DNA from: Phocaeicola faecicola
Lineage (GTDB): Bacteria > Bacteroidota > Bacteroidia > Bacteroidales > Bacteroidaceae
Direction of reading: 5' to 3'
Length of the DNA stretch: 64,000 nucleotides
Assembly (NCBI RefSeq): GCF_013618865.1
Contig: NZ_JABSOE010000006.1
Span: 1 to 64,000 of the forward strand
Part shown: one piece after another, positions 17,711-26,300 of the stretch
Layout: every line of letters begins with the position of its first letter
Position numbering within the stretch: the stretch's first letter is position 1
Program-made: the position numbers and the translations under genes
Notes under the pieces: generated by a model
What the model was told of the DNA's origin: nothing
Seen by the model: only the letters and a program-made list of their open reading frames with translations
Databases searched by the model: none

Positions 17711-19486
17711 TCAGATTTTTTGAAGCGTAAAGACAAACTCCAGTCCTTTGTGTACATTGTTCTTTGCAAAAATGGTTCCTCCGTGGAACAGTACCGCATT
17801 CTTCACGATGGCCAGTCCCAGGCCGGTACCTCCCAACTTGCGTGAACGGCCTTTGTCTACCCGGTAGAACCGCTCGAAAAGTCGGTTCAGGTGTTCTTCG
17901 GCCACGCCCACTCCGGTGTCGGAGAAACTGAAGTAGTAGAAGTTCTCGTCTTCGCGGAAGCACTCTATGGTAACCGTTATGCCGATGCCTGCATAGGCTA
18001 TCGCATTGTCCATCAGGTTGCGGAAGATGGAGTAGAGCAGCGAACTGTTGCCGTTGATCTTCAGGTTTTCCGGCAGGCGGTTGAGAACGGTAATCTGCTT
18101 TTCTTCGATATTAAGCGCTACTTCGTTCAGTATGTTCTTGACGAGCTGACTGAGGTCTACGTATTCTTTGACCATGAGGTCGGGGGCCTCGTCCATGCGG
18201 GTCAGTACCGATATGTCTCTGAGCAGCAGTGTCAGACGGTTGCTTTGTGCGTAACTTCTCTCCAGGAAGGTATGTGCGGTTTCAGCCGGCATGTTGGGGT
18301 TGTTCAGCAGGGTTTCCAGATACCCTTGTATGCTGCTCACCGGTGTCTTTAACTCGTGGGCGATGTTTTGGGTCAGCTGTCTCTTCAACCGGGCCTGTTC
18401 TTCTTCCGTCGTGATGTCACTGATGGAGATTTCGAACGAATTGTCCTGGAAGATGATGCATTCTACCGAAAAAGAACGTGCGTTCTTGTGGATGTGGAAT
18501 GCGTATCTCTTTTCTTCTTTCGAGAAATTGCCTTCGTTGTGGTTCAGGAAGTTGGTCACCGGGGTGAGTTCGGGGATAGCGAACACCTCTTCCGTCGAAC
18601 TCAGGTTGTGGTCGGAGATGGTGTTGGCATACTGGGTGAACAGGCTGTTGACCAGTATTTCCTTTCGCTCCTTGGTAAAGACTCCCAGACCTTCGTGGGA
18701 GGTCTGCAGGTGCGAAATCAACTTTTCACGCTCGATGTAAAGGGCTTCCTTGGCACGGTGGAGCCTCTTGTATATCTTGATGATGTGTTGCGAAATCTCT
18801 CCCAGTTCGTTCTTGGGGAACGCATCGAGGATACTCGGGTCGATGGGATCGTTCCGGTCGGCTCTGAGCGTAAATTCCTGAAGCTGGGTGATGGACATTC
18901 CCAGTTTATGGGTGAAACGGTAGAAGATGATTATCAGCAGCAAGCTGACAAACAATGTAAACCAGATGTATTTGGAGTCGGCCTGCAGGTGCTCGCTCAG
19001 ACTGAGGTTGTACGGCAGGGCCGAACGGACGATGATCTGGTGCATGGGATAGTAATGGGCAGAGTAGAAATATTCTTCTCCGTCGATACTTTCGGAATGT
19101 CGGCGGATGGCGTATCCGCTTCCATAAATCAGGGCATCGGAAATCTCCTTACGGGATGAGTGATTGCCGAACTTGTCGAAATCTTTTGAGAAATTGTCGT
19201 AAATCACCTTTCCCTTAGGATCAATGAGGGTCAGTCGAAGATCGGGAATCATGTGACGTGCCACGTATTTCTGCAGCAAGTCCTGATGAATGCCGTTTTC
19301 GATAATGAAATCATACAGCTGTGCATTGTAGTCCTGCAGCTGTGTATTGAGCAAATTGCTTTTATAGGCCTTTTCGCGCTGATACTGGAACAGAATGAAA
19401 CAGATGGCGAACGCTATGAAAAGTGAAACCACCGAAAGAAAAAGCCTTTTGCTGAAAGGAAGCAGTTTATAGGATAATTTTGTCAT
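17711..19486 (-). CDS. Membrane sensor histidine kinase
   Basis: A 591-aa kinase. Two membrane segments (about 16-33 and 174-189) flank a periplasmic sensor domain of about 140 residues. A cytoplasmic linker or PAS-like region precedes the H-box with phospho-acceptor His377 (LTQNIAHELKTPVSS), then N (FRNLMDNAIAYA), G1 (FSDTGVGV) and G2 (GGTGLGLAIVKN) boxes. It forms a PhoR-like pair with the response regulator ending 16 nt upstream. The stimulus is unknown. It is convergent with the PPTase gene, separated by only 3 nt. Confidence 0.92.
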   Translation of the reverse strand: MTKLSYKLLPFSKRLFLSVVSLFIAFAICFILFQYQREKAYKSNLLNTQLQDYNAQLYDFIIENGIHQDLLQKYVARHMIPDLRLTLIDPKGKVIYDNFSKDFDKFGNHSSRKEISDALIYGSGYAIRRHSESIDGEEYFYSAHYYPMHQIIVRSALPYNLSLSEHLQADSKYIWFTLFVSLLLIIIFYRFTHKLGMSITQLQEFTLRADRNDPIDPSILDAFPKNELGEISQHIIKIYKRLHRAKEALYIEREKLISHLQTSHEGLGVFTKERKEILVNSLFTQYANTISDHNLSSTEEVFAIPELTPVTNFLNHNEGNFSKEEKRYAFHIHKNARSFSVECIIFQDNSFEISISDITTEEEQARLKRQLTQNIAHELKTPVSSIQGYLETLLNNPNMPAETAHTFLERSYAQSNRLTLLLRDISVLTRMDEAPDLMVKEYVDLSQLVKNILNEVALNIEEKQITVLNRLPENLKINGNSSLLYSIFRNLMDNAIAYAGIGITVTIECFREDENFYYFSFSDTGVGVAEEHLNRLFERFYRVDKGRSRKLGGTGLGLAIVKNAVLFHGGTIFAKNNVHKGLEFVFTLQKI

Positions 19487-19502
19487 TGGAAGAGTTTTGT
19501 AG

Positions 19503-20186
19503 TTATTCGCATTCGAAGCAGTATCCGTATCCCAGACGGGTGACGATGTGCTTGCCGTAATTGCCTATTTTTTTTCTTAAACGGGTGATATTTACGTCGA
19601 TGGTACGGTCGAGCACAAAGGCTTCGTCGTTCCAGACCTTCGTCAATATGTCCTCGCGGGAAAATACTCTTCCTTGATTCTGCAGCAGAAGGAGCAGTAT
19701 CTCAAATTCTTTTTTGGTCAGCGGAGCTTCTTCTCCGTCTATCATGACTTTCTTTTGTGGGATGTGGATGACCAGTCCCTTGTAGATGAGTTGTTCTTCT
19801 CTCTGTACCGGACTTGCCGTGCGGCGCAATACGGCTTTCACTCGCATGACAACTTCCCTGAGAGAGAAAGGTTTGGAAATGTAATCGTCAGCCCCAAGAT
19901 TGAATCCGGTAATGGTATCGTTCTCAGTATCTTTGGCAGTAATGAATATGATAGGAATGTTGGCCGTATCTTTGTTGTTTTTCATGATACGGGCCATCTT
20001 GAAACCGGAGATTTCTCCCATCATCACATCCAGCAGCAGAAGGTTGTATCGGGTCAGGTCCAGTTTGAGTGCTTCTTCCGCAGAATTGGCAGTATCTACT
20101 AGATATCCTTCTGTTTCAAGGTTAAACTTGAGAATTTCGCACAAGTCTTCTTCATCGTCCACCACAAGAATACGGTAATCGTTCAT
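19503..20186 (-). CDS. OmpR/PhoB-family response regulator
   Basis: A 227-aa two-domain regulator. The receiver (1-120) has the acidic pair Asp10/Asp11, phospho-acceptor Asp53 (LLLDVMMGE) and conserved Lys in YISKPFS. The C-terminal winged helix (about 132-227) carries LTKKEFEILLLLLQNQGRVFSREDI and the RTIDVNITRLRKKIG recognition region. It is expressed ahead of the sensor kinase. It differs from the RprY sequence I remember, so I give no gene symbol. Confidence 0.93.
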   Translation of the reverse strand: MNDYRILVVDDEEDLCEILKFNLETEGYLVDTANSAEEALKLDLTRYNLLLLDVMMGEISGFKMARIMKNNKDTANIPIIFITAKDTENDTITGFNLGADDYISKPFSLREVVMRVKAVLRRTASPVQREEQLIYKGLVIHIPQKKVMIDGEEAPLTKKEFEILLLLLQNQGRVFSREDILTKVWNDEAFVLDRTIDVNITRLRKKIGNYGKHIVTRLGYGYCFECE

Positions 20187-20294
20187 AGGGCATTTATCTT
20201 TTTGTAAATATTATCAAAGATTCTTCATTTATTTTACGTGTGCAAATCTCGCATGTCTGTGTTTCTTCTTTATGAAATAAATGTTACAAAACGG

Positions 20295-21347
20295 TTACAT
20301 CAGTTCCGGGCGGGTGAATTCGCCTGCAATGGCGTGATTCATTTCGTTCCGGATTTCCTGCGGACTGAGGTTGTGTCCCAAAAGGAACATGAGTTTGGTT
20401 ACCACACATTCTACGGTGGCGTCGTATCCGCTGATGACACCGGCATCGAGCAGGTGAAGTCCGGTTTCGTAACGTGCCATCTCTACCATACCGGTCTGAC
20501 ACTGTGAGATATTGACGATGATGATACCCCTTTGGGTCGCTTCCTTGAGGAGGCGGATGAACCAGGGTTTCTGGGGGGCATTACCCGAGCCGTATGTCTT
20601 CAGAACCACCGCTTTCAGTCCCGGTGTGTAGAGTATCGTACGGATGATGTTCTCCTGTATGCCCGGGAAAATAGTCATGATCATGACATTGGTGTCGAAC
20701 ACATAGTGCGGATGCATGGGAATATTGGGATCGGCTCTCCGGATACGGTCGTATTCGTATTTGATGTGGATACCCGCAGTAGCCAGTGCCGGGTAATTGT
20801 ACGAACGGAACGCATTGAAGTTCTCGGCATTGATCTTGGTGGTGCGGTTGCCGCGGAGCAGGTGGTTCTCGAAAAAGATACATACTTCCGGAACAATAGC
20901 CCTGCCGTCCGGGTATTTGGCAGCGGCGATTTCGATGGAGGTAATCAGGTTTTCCTTGCCGTCGGTACGCAATACACCGATAGGAAGCTGACTTCCGGTC
21001 AGAATCACCGGCTTGCTCAGGTTTTCAAGCATGAAACTGAGGGCAGATGCCGTATAAGCCATCGTATCCGTTCCGTGCAGGATGACAAATCCATCGAAAT
21101 TGTCGTAGTTGTAATGGATGATTTTCACCAGTTTGGCCCACAAAGCCGGCTCCATGTCCGAGGAGTCGATGGGAGGGTTGAACTGGTAAGATGAAATTCG
21201 ATAGTTGAAACGCTTCAGTTCGGGAACATTCTCTTGAAGCTGGTCGAAATTGAAAGCTTCCAATGCTCCGGTTTCCGGGTTTTCCATCATCCCGATAGTG
21301 CCTCCGGTATAAATAAGCAAGACGGAAGGGTAATCTGGTTTAATCAT
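20295..21347 (-). CDS. ansA: Type I L-asparaginase
   Basis: A 350-aa cytoplasmic asparaginase hydrolysing L-asparagine to aspartate and ammonia. Both catalytic triad segments are visible: YTGGTIGMMEN (13-23) with the first Thr, and VILHGTDTMAYTASAL with the second Thr-Asp. VILTGSQLPIG is also typical. No signal peptide is present. A minus-strand -7 box lies at 21379-21386. It lies upstream of the two-component genes on the same strand but with a gap of about 108 nt, so it may be separately transcribed. Confidence 0.93.
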   Translation of the reverse strand: MIKPDYPSVLLIYTGGTIGMMENPETGALEAFNFDQLQENVPELKRFNYRISSYQFNPPIDSSDMEPALWAKLVKIIHYNYDNFDGFVILHGTDTMAYTASALSFMLENLSKPVILTGSQLPIGVLRTDGKENLITSIEIAAAKYPDGRAIVPEVCIFFENHLLRGNRTTKINAENFNAFRSYNYPALATAGIHIKYEYDRIRRADPNIPMHPHYVFDTNVMIMTIFPGIQENIIRTILYTPGLKAVVLKTYGSGNAPQKPWFIRLLKEATQRGIIIVNISQCQTGMVEMARYETGLHLLDAGVISGYDATVECVVTKLMFLLGHNLSPQEIRNEMNHAIAGEFTRPELM

Positions 21348-21378
21348 ACATCTTTTATCTTTTTGCCTGAATTTGTCA

Positions 21379-21386
21379 CAAAGATA
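21379..21386 (-). promoter_or_regulatory. Candidate -7 box for asparaginase gene
   Basis: The minus strand reads TATCTTTG, a common form of the Bacteroidetes -7 box, 32 nt before the start codon. Confidence 0.5.
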
Positions 21387-21616
21387 GTAAAACTACTTTA
21401 GGTTTGAAAAAGATTCTGGGCGAAAATGACAAAATGCTTGGTGGCACTTGCTTTTCTTGCATAGAAATTACTTAAAAATAATACAATTGCCTTGAATGAA
21501 GTGTCTGGCAGTGTAAGCGAAACGGACTTTTCAGGGGAAAGCGGAAGGAAAAGAATGAAAGGAGAGAGGGGCTTTAAAAAATCTCCTTTTTAGGATGTTT
21601 TGTACGACGAAAAATG
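21387..21616. other. Divergent intergenic region, nothing further seen
   Basis: The space between the asparaginase gene and the HdeD-like gene (306 nt in all) holds the divergent -7 boxes at 21379-21386 and 21617-21624. Between them I see no open frame, RNA gene or strong hairpin. Confidence 0.4.
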
Positions 21617-21624
21617 TATTTTTG
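21617..21624 (+). promoter_or_regulatory. Candidate -7 box for HdeD-like gene
   Basis: TATTTTTG matches TAnnTTTG and sits 29 nt before the ATG at 21654. Confidence 0.5.
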
Positions 21625-21653
21625 TAATAACGTTATAAAAACAAGATAGAATT

Positions 21654-22214
21654 ATGAGAACATTGAACTACGCAGCCATAAGCAGCATTTGTGCATTGCT
21701 GGTGGGTATTTTATTGGTCGTATGGCCGGAAGTGGCCGTCAATTACCTGGTCATTACCATCGGAGCCTTGTTTTTCCTTCCGGGGGTGCTGGGGGTATTC
21801 GGTTATTTTATGTCTTCCGGAAAGCAGGAGGCTCAGGCAAGGCCGATGTTTCCGATAGTGGCATTGGGCAGTGCCCTGCTGGGATTGTGGCTGATGGTGA
21901 TGCCGGCTTTCTTTGTAGGCATTCTGATGTATTTGCTGGGGGCTTTGCTGGTGTTGGGCGGACTGAATCAGCTGATTCGTCTGATTGCAGTGCGGAATCA
22001 GGTACACGTACCGGTCATTCTGTATGTGATTCCGGTGCTGGTGCTGGGATCGGGACTGTTGATATTGTTCAATCCGTTTGAAGCGGCAAACGTACCGTTC
22101 ATCATCCTGGGAGTATCGGCTATTATATACGGTATTACCGACCTGATCCGGCTGTTGCGCTATCGTCGTGAACGCAATAAGGGGGTGACGGATGTGGAAA
22201 TCATTGAGGGATAG
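21654..22214 (+). CDS. HdeD/DUF308-family membrane protein
   Basis: A 186-aa integral membrane protein with six hydrophobic helices in three paired repeats (for example YAAISSICALLVGILLVVW, then PIVALGSALLGLWLMVM, then VPVILYVIPVLVLGSGLLIL), the DUF308 pattern found in HdeD acid-resistance proteins. The C-terminus is short and charged (YRRERNKGVTDVEI). The molecular role is unknown. It is convergent with the AraC-type regulator, whose stop lies 8 nt away. Confidence 0.85.
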   Translation: MRTLNYAAISSICALLVGILLVVWPEVAVNYLVITIGALFFLPGVLGVFGYFMSSGKQEAQARPMFPIVALGSALLGLWLMVMPAFFVGILMYLLGALLVLGGLNQLIRLIAVRNQVHVPVILYVIPVLVLGSGLLILFNPFEAANVPFIILGVSAIIYGITDLIRLLRYRRERNKGVTDVEIIEG

Positions 22215-22221
22215 TGCATCA

Positions 22222-23076
22222 CTATCCCATTTTTCTGTATTTCTTGGGGGATACTCCTGTATAGCGCTTGAAGTATTTCCCGAAGAAGGAAATGTCCGGA
22301 AAGTTCAGAGAATAGGCAATTTCCTGGATGGACAGTTCCGTAGAGCGGAGTTTTCCCTGGGCATCGCGTATCACAAAACTGGAAATGATGTCAGTAAGTG
22401 TCTTTCCGGTAGTCTTTTTGATGGTGGTACTGAGGTGCTGGGGAGACAAATGCATTTTTTCGGCATAGAAGGAAATATTTCTCTCCGTATGATAATGCTT
22501 TACAACGATTCGCATCAGGTCTTTTACAATTTCCTGATTGCGGTTGTAGCAGGCTTTACGGTTGCAGGATTCATCCTGTTTATAGGTACCTCCCAGGCCG
22601 ATGATGAGCTGCGTGTACAGGAGTTGCACATGTTCGGGATTGAACATGAGCTTCATGTCTTTTGAGGCTCTGATAATTACCATCAGATAGTCGTGGAAGA
22701 TACGGGTAATCTTCTCGTCCAGGCAAATTACCGGATCTTCAAATATGGAAGGGGCGTATTCAATTATCTTGGAAAACAGGTTCGGCGACTGGACCAGCTT
22801 TTCGGTGAAGGCAATGAACATGAACCGGCAGTCGGCGCTCTGTTCGGTAATCTGGAAAAACTGGTTGGGAAATACGATGGCCGTACATCCTTTCTGTATC
22901 TGGTATTGGCTCAAATGAATGGTAGCCATGCAACTTCCCCGTGTACAAAGCAGGAACAGACAACCGGGCATTTGCACGGAAGTGCTGAACAGTTTTTTCA
23001 GGTTCCCGGTAATGTCAATACCGGCAAGCATATCCTGATCATTGGGTATTGTGTCAAGCGAATGAATCTGTTTCAT
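22222..23076 (-). CDS. AraC-family transcriptional regulator
   Basis: A 284-aa regulator. The N-terminal half (about 1-170) is a cupin-like effector domain (CLFLLCTRGSCMATIHLSQY). The C-terminal half holds two helix-turn-helix units: NISFYAEKMHLSPQHLSTTI and LSIQEIAYSLNFPDISFFGK followed by FKRYTGVSPKKYRK, the standard AraC signature. Effector and targets are unknown; the neighbouring convergent membrane gene is not obviously a target. A minus-strand -7 box lies at 23123-23130. Confidence 0.92.
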   Translation of the reverse strand: MKQIHSLDTIPNDQDMLAGIDITGNLKKLFSTSVQMPGCLFLLCTRGSCMATIHLSQYQIQKGCTAIVFPNQFFQITEQSADCRFMFIAFTEKLVQSPNLFSKIIEYAPSIFEDPVICLDEKITRIFHDYLMVIIRASKDMKLMFNPEHVQLLYTQLIIGLGGTYKQDESCNRKACYNRNQEIVKDLMRIVVKHYHTERNISFYAEKMHLSPQHLSTTIKKTTGKTLTDIISSFVIRDAQGKLRSTELSIQEIAYSLNFPDISFFGKYFKRYTGVSPKKYRKMG

Positions 23077-23122
23077 CTGTATATTTCATTGAATCTGTCT
23101 GTACTCAATTGATAATGTCTTA

Positions 23123-23130
23123 CAAATTTA
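23123..23130 (-). promoter_or_regulatory. Candidate -7 box for AraC-family gene
   Basis: The minus strand reads TAAATTTG, matching TAnnTTTG, 46 nt before the start codon. Confidence 0.45.
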
Positions 23131-23284
23131 ACAGATTGGCATGAAAATTCCAAGATTTTTTCCGTAGTTTTAAGTTTTATAAGTAATATCGGCGCTTATT
23201 CTTCTGATTTGTTTTAATCGTGCGTCTGGCAACACCGGCAGTGAGGCATGGATAGCGGGAACACTTTCTGTATCAGGATGCCGC

Positions 23285-23533
23285 TTATTTCCGGTTGAAT
23301 ATTTTACGTATCCGGTGGAGGATTTTCATGCCGGTCATGATTCCGTCGTATGCGGCAATTCCGGTATTGACGTGCTGCATGAGCCCTTCTATTTTGGTCT
23401 TGCTCTTTTGCGGAGCAAATAATTCCTGGGTGATATGCTGCATCCGCTCTTTCGACTGTCTGATTTCTTCTTTCTTCTCAAGACGGCGGCGGATAATTCC
23501 GTTGATCGTATAGGGTGTCTGCGGGGTATTCAT
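23285..23533 (-). CDS. Small uncharacterised protein of envelope cluster
   Basis: An 82-aa protein, polar and basic (RRRLEKKEEIRQSKERMQ), with a weakly hydrophobic C-terminal stretch near GIAAYDGIMTGMKILHRIRK. I do not recognise a named domain. Its ATG overlaps the stop of the holin-like gene by 4 nt (ATGA), so the two are translated together. Conserved trios of YtxH, holin-like and small basic protein are common in Bacteroides and are probably envelope-stress related. Confidence 0.7.
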   Translation of the reverse strand: MNTPQTPYTINGIIRRRLEKKEEIRQSKERMQHITQELFAPQKSKTKIEGLMQHVNTGIAAYDGIMTGMKILHRIRKIFNRK

Positions 23534-23913
23534 GGTTTGTCTGTAGCTTTAGGTTCATTGTCTTCGTCGAGGAACAGTTTGGCCAGGAAATTGACCATGG
23601 GCTGGAAGATAAGTGTCTGCCGCATTTTGTAAATGATGAAAGCAATGATGAGCAGTCCTCCTCCGATGATGGCATAACTTGCAATCAGGCTATTGGTAAA
23701 GGAGTCCAGGGCGTATACCAGCATGAAAGAAAAATAAAAAAGAGCCATGATGCCCAGCATGCCCAGTACAAATACGAGTATCAGGGTTGACAGCAGGATG
23801 GTCAGTTTTTCTACCAGTTCCAGTTTCAGGTATTGGCCTTGCAGGTTGATGTATTTTTTGACTTCCTTGAACAGCGCTTCCAAGTTGTCGATACTTTTAT
23901 CGTTTGCAAACAT
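23530..23913 (-). CDS. Holin-like (DUF1469-type) membrane protein
   Basis: A 127-aa protein. After an amphipathic N-terminus (SIDNLEALFKEVKKYINLQ) come two hydrophobic hairpin segments (about 45-70, LTILLSTLILVFVLGMLGIM, and about 78-110, ASYAIIGGGLLIIAFII), then a short cytoplasmic tail. This is the phage-holin family / DUF1469 layout found in chromosomal envelope clusters, not a true lysis gene. It lies between YtxH and the 82-aa gene. Confidence 0.75.
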   Translation of the reverse strand: MFANDKSIDNLEALFKEVKKYINLQGQYLKLELVEKLTILLSTLILVFVLGMLGIMALFYFSFMLVYALDSFTNSLIASYAIIGGGLLIIAFIIYKMRQTLIFQPMVNFLAKLFLDEDNEPKATDKP

Positions 23914-23936
23914 AAAGAGGATTTTTGATGAATGAT

Positions 23937-23976
23937 AAAAAAGGCAGACTATCGCCTGTGAAGCATTAGTCTGCCT
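23937..23976 (-). terminator. Terminator after YtxH gene, inside the cluster
   Basis: AGGCAGACT (23942-23950) pairs with AGTCTGCCT (23968-23976), followed on the minus strand by a T run. It lies between the YtxH gene and the next gene of the same strand, so the downstream pair would receive only read-through or need its own promoter. Confidence 0.7.
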
Positions 23977-23990
23977 GCATACTTGAGATT

Positions 23991-24194
23991 TTATTCTGCA
24001 TCTTTAACTTCTGCGGCAATCTGGTCAACCAGATCGTCCATTTCTTCACGGTTCAGACGGATACCTCTCTTGCGCAGGAGTTCTGCGATCTTGTTACGAG
24101 TGTCTTCTCCTTTTTCCGGAGCGAATAATACACCGGCTGCTGCACCTAGGGCAAGTCCTCCTAAGAAGGCAGCTACAACGTTTAATGCTTTCAT
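23991..24194 (-). CDS. YtxH-domain small membrane protein
   Basis: A 67-aa protein with one N-terminal hydrophobic glycine-rich helix (VAAFLGGLALGAAAGVLFAP, 6-25) followed by a charged helix (EKGEDTRNKIAELLRKRG). This is the YtxH (general-stress) pattern. It heads the small envelope cluster; a -7 box lies at 24225-24232 on the minus strand. Exact role is unknown. Confidence 0.85.
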   Translation of the reverse strand: MKALNVVAAFLGGLALGAAAGVLFAPEKGEDTRNKIAELLRKRGIRLNREEMDDLVDQIAAEVKDAE

Positions 24195-24224
24195 GTTTTT
24201 CCTTGTTTTTGGTTATTACATCTA

Positions 24225-24232
24225 CAAACTTA
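24225..24232 (-). promoter_or_regulatory. Candidate -7 box for YtxH cluster
   Basis: The minus strand reads TAAGTTTG, matching TAnnTTTG, 31 nt before the YtxH start. Confidence 0.45.
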
Positions 24233-24338
24233 CGAATTAATTTGGATAATCGGGGAGTTTGGTAAAGGAATATTTGGGCAAACGCTGATTCTTTCTCAAT
24301 ATTAACAGATTTTAATAAGCTACATTCTTTTATATTGC

Positions 24339-24346
24339 TACTTTTG
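24339..24346 (+). promoter_or_regulatory. Candidate -7 box for SPOR lipoprotein gene
   Basis: TACTTTTG matches TAnnTTTG, 54 nt before the ATG at 24401. Confidence 0.45.
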
Positions 24347-24400
24347 CAATGAATTTCGGTTTGGAAATTATAATAATTAACTTAAAATAGATTCGGCGAC

Positions 24401-24907
24401 ATGAAAAAGGGTGTTGTTTTAGGAATGGGATTGTTTGCGGCATTTGCATTCTCTTCCTGTAAATCAAGTGAAAGTGCTTATAAAAAGGCTTATGAAAAGG
24501 CAAAACAGCAAGAGTTGGCTGAAGCTTCTTCTGCATCGACAGAGGCACCGGCTGAAACAATTGCTCCGGTAGCTCCGGTTGCGCCTGTAGCTCCTGTAAA
24601 TACTGTAGATACGACTCCTATCCGCGAAGAAAAGGTTGAACTGGTGTCTGGTGACGGACTGAAGGCTTATAGCGTGGTATGTGGCAGCTTTGGTGTAAAG
24701 GCCAATGCAGAAGGTCTGAAAAACTGGTTGGATGCAGACGGATACAATGCAAAGGTGGTTTACAATGCAGAAAGAAACATGTATCGTGTAGTAGTGTCTT
24801 CATTTGATACTCGCAGTGAGGCTGCAAGCGCCAGAGATTCATTCAAGGCAAAATATCCTAACCGTAAGGATTTCCAGGAATCTTGGTTGTTGTACCGCGT
24901 GAAATAA
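24401..24907 (+). CDS. SPOR-domain lipoprotein
   Basis: A 168-aa lipoprotein with lipobox Cys20 (FAFSSC), a short charged helix (YKKAYEKAKQQ), a low-complexity Ala/Pro/Val linker made of APVAPVAPVAPV, and a C-terminal SPOR domain (about 85-168, YSVVCGSFGVKANAEGLKNW ... YRVVVSSFDTRSEA). SPOR domains bind denuded peptidoglycan at division sites. It is monocistronic, with its own -7 box and a terminator at 24949-24981. Confidence 0.88.
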   Translation: MKKGVVLGMGLFAAFAFSSCKSSESAYKKAYEKAKQQELAEASSASTEAPAETIAPVAPVAPVAPVNTVDTTPIREEKVELVSGDGLKAYSVVCGSFGVKANAEGLKNWLDADGYNAKVVYNAERNMYRVVVSSFDTRSEAASARDSFKAKYPNRKDFQESWLLYRVK

Positions 24908-24948
24908 TTGTCTATAAGTAAGAATAACTATTACATATCGATAGAATT

Positions 24949-24981
24949 AAAGCGATGGCATGGAAGCTGTCGCTTTTTTTT
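24949..24981 (+). terminator. Terminator of SPOR lipoprotein gene
   Basis: AAAGCGA (24949-24955) pairs with TCGCTTT (24970-24976), followed by a T run to 24981. Confidence 0.75.
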
Positions 24982-24982
24982 A

Positions 24983-24990
24983 TACCTTTG
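24983..24990 (+). promoter_or_regulatory. Candidate -7 box for PCMD-like gene
   Basis: TACCTTTG matches TAnnTTTG, 26 nt before the ATG at 25017 and immediately after the preceding terminator. Confidence 0.55.
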
Positions 24991-25016
24991 TAGGTATGGT
25001 TTATAAAAATTCAACT

Positions 25017-25970
25017 ATGAAGGTAAAGGTTTTGATAGGGTTGGCTTTGCTGCTGCTGTGGTGCACGGCGAAAGCACAAGAGACTGTGGTCCCTTTTAGA
25101 TACGGGGATATGGATCAGTGGGTAACACGGAAAATTCAGGAATCGGGTATTATAGGTGGTCATACCAAGTCGCTTTATGAGGTAGGACCGACAAAAGAGA
25201 TTACGGGCAATGAGGCGTATGTGAATCAGGGTGGTTCTCCATGGGCGAATTCTAATGTGATGGCCAAGGTGATGGGGATTGTGAAGACCAATACCAGTGT
25301 ATATCCGGAACGGAGAGGTAATGGATACTGTGCCCGCCTGGAAACGCATATTGAAAGCGTGAAGGTGCTGGGACTGGTGAATATTACGGTGCTGGCTTCC
25401 GGTTCCATGTTCCTGGGAGATATGAAAGAGCCTATTACAGGTACCAAGGATGGGGAGAAGGCCTTGAATTCGGGAGTGCCTTTTACCAAACGTCCTAAGG
25501 CGGTACGCTATGATTATAAGGTGAAGATGTCGGGCGAGCCCAACCGTATCCGTCTTACCGGCTTCAGCCGGAAATCGACTGTGCCGGGGAAAGACTGTGC
25601 GATTATGACTTGTCTGCTGCAGAAGCGTACGGAGGATGCCGATGGAAATATCATCGCCAAGCGCGTAGGAACGGCAGTTGTCTGCTATAGTCGTACGGAA
25701 GGATGGAACAATCAGGCCACTTACGAAATTCATTACGGTGATATATCGGATAAATCTTTCTACAATGCCAGTCTGATGAGTCTGGGCGTAGGGGGATATT
25801 ACGCGCGCAACAGCAAGGGAGAAAGCAAGTTGATACAGGAGACGGGATGGGCGGATTCGGATGAAACGCCGACTCACCTCGTACTTCAGTTTACTTCCAG
25901 TCTGGGAGGGGCTTTCGTAGGCTCTCCGGGCAATACTTTGTGGGTTGACAATGTAGCTCTTGTCTATTGA
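25017..25970 (+). CDS. Secreted protein with PCMD-like (carbohydrate metabolism) domain
   Basis: A 317-aa protein from ATG 25017; the upstream start at 24960 would lie in the terminator and promoter, so it is rejected. A signal peptide (LIGLALLLLWCTAKAQ) is followed by one large beta-sandwich: FRYGDMDQWVTRKIQESGI at the start, PWANSNVMAKVMG near 75, and the terminal GNTLWVDNVALVY. This pattern matches my recollection of the PCMD family seen in Bacteroides. A carbohydrate-binding role is inferred only. It stands alone between terminators. Confidence 0.6.
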   Translation: MKVKVLIGLALLLLWCTAKAQETVVPFRYGDMDQWVTRKIQESGIIGGHTKSLYEVGPTKEITGNEAYVNQGGSPWANSNVMAKVMGIVKTNTSVYPERRGNGYCARLETHIESVKVLGLVNITVLASGSMFLGDMKEPITGTKDGEKALNSGVPFTKRPKAVRYDYKVKMSGEPNRIRLTGFSRKSTVPGKDCAIMTCLLQKRTEDADGNIIAKRVGTAVVCYSRTEGWNNQATYEIHYGDISDKSFYNASLMSLGVGGYYARNSKGESKLIQETGWADSDETPTHLVLQFTSSLGGAFVGSPGNTLWVDNVALVY

Positions 25971-26053
25971 TAAATAATAAGGTATCCCGGCCGGGGAGGA
26001 CGAAAATGGTTTTCGGTGCTTCCGGTTCGGATGCTGACGGATTGATTGGTTGG

Positions 26054-26118
26054 AAAATCCCTTTGTTTCCATCTCGCGGTGCTGGTATGTACCCGAGGAG
26101 GAAACAAAGGGATTTTTT
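26054..26118 (+). terminator. Strong terminator of the PCMD-like gene
   Basis: A stem of about 16 bp (26055-26070 with 26100-26115, CCCTTTGTTTCC core) with a 29-nt loop, followed by TTTTTT. It explains most of the 330-nt gap before ruvX; nothing else was seen there apart from the -7 boxes. Confidence 0.8.
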
Positions 26119-26275
26119 GTCATCTGGTCTCGAAGAATACAGCCGGTACCGGAAAGGGAAATGCGGCTGAGGCAGGACTGGCAGGAAGACGGGATGCGTA
26201 AAAGATTTACCGAAACGGCCTTGTCTTAATGGTTGTAGAGTGAATTTTAAGTTTTATATAGAAACGCGTATGGAA

Positions 26276-26291
26276 TAAATTTGTATTTTTG
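26276..26291 (+). promoter_or_regulatory. Two overlapping -7 box candidates for ruvX operon
   Basis: TAAATTTG (26276-26283) is followed directly by TATTTTTG (26284-26291). Both match TAnnTTTG and lie just before the ATG at 26301, so the first is more likely to give a usable leader. Confidence 0.5.
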
Positions 26292-26300
26292 CAGTCAACT

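Noticed and set aside
23530-23913. Prophage holin
   Set aside because: The holin-like protein has chromosomal envelope-cluster neighbours and no lysin, tail or integrase genes nearby.
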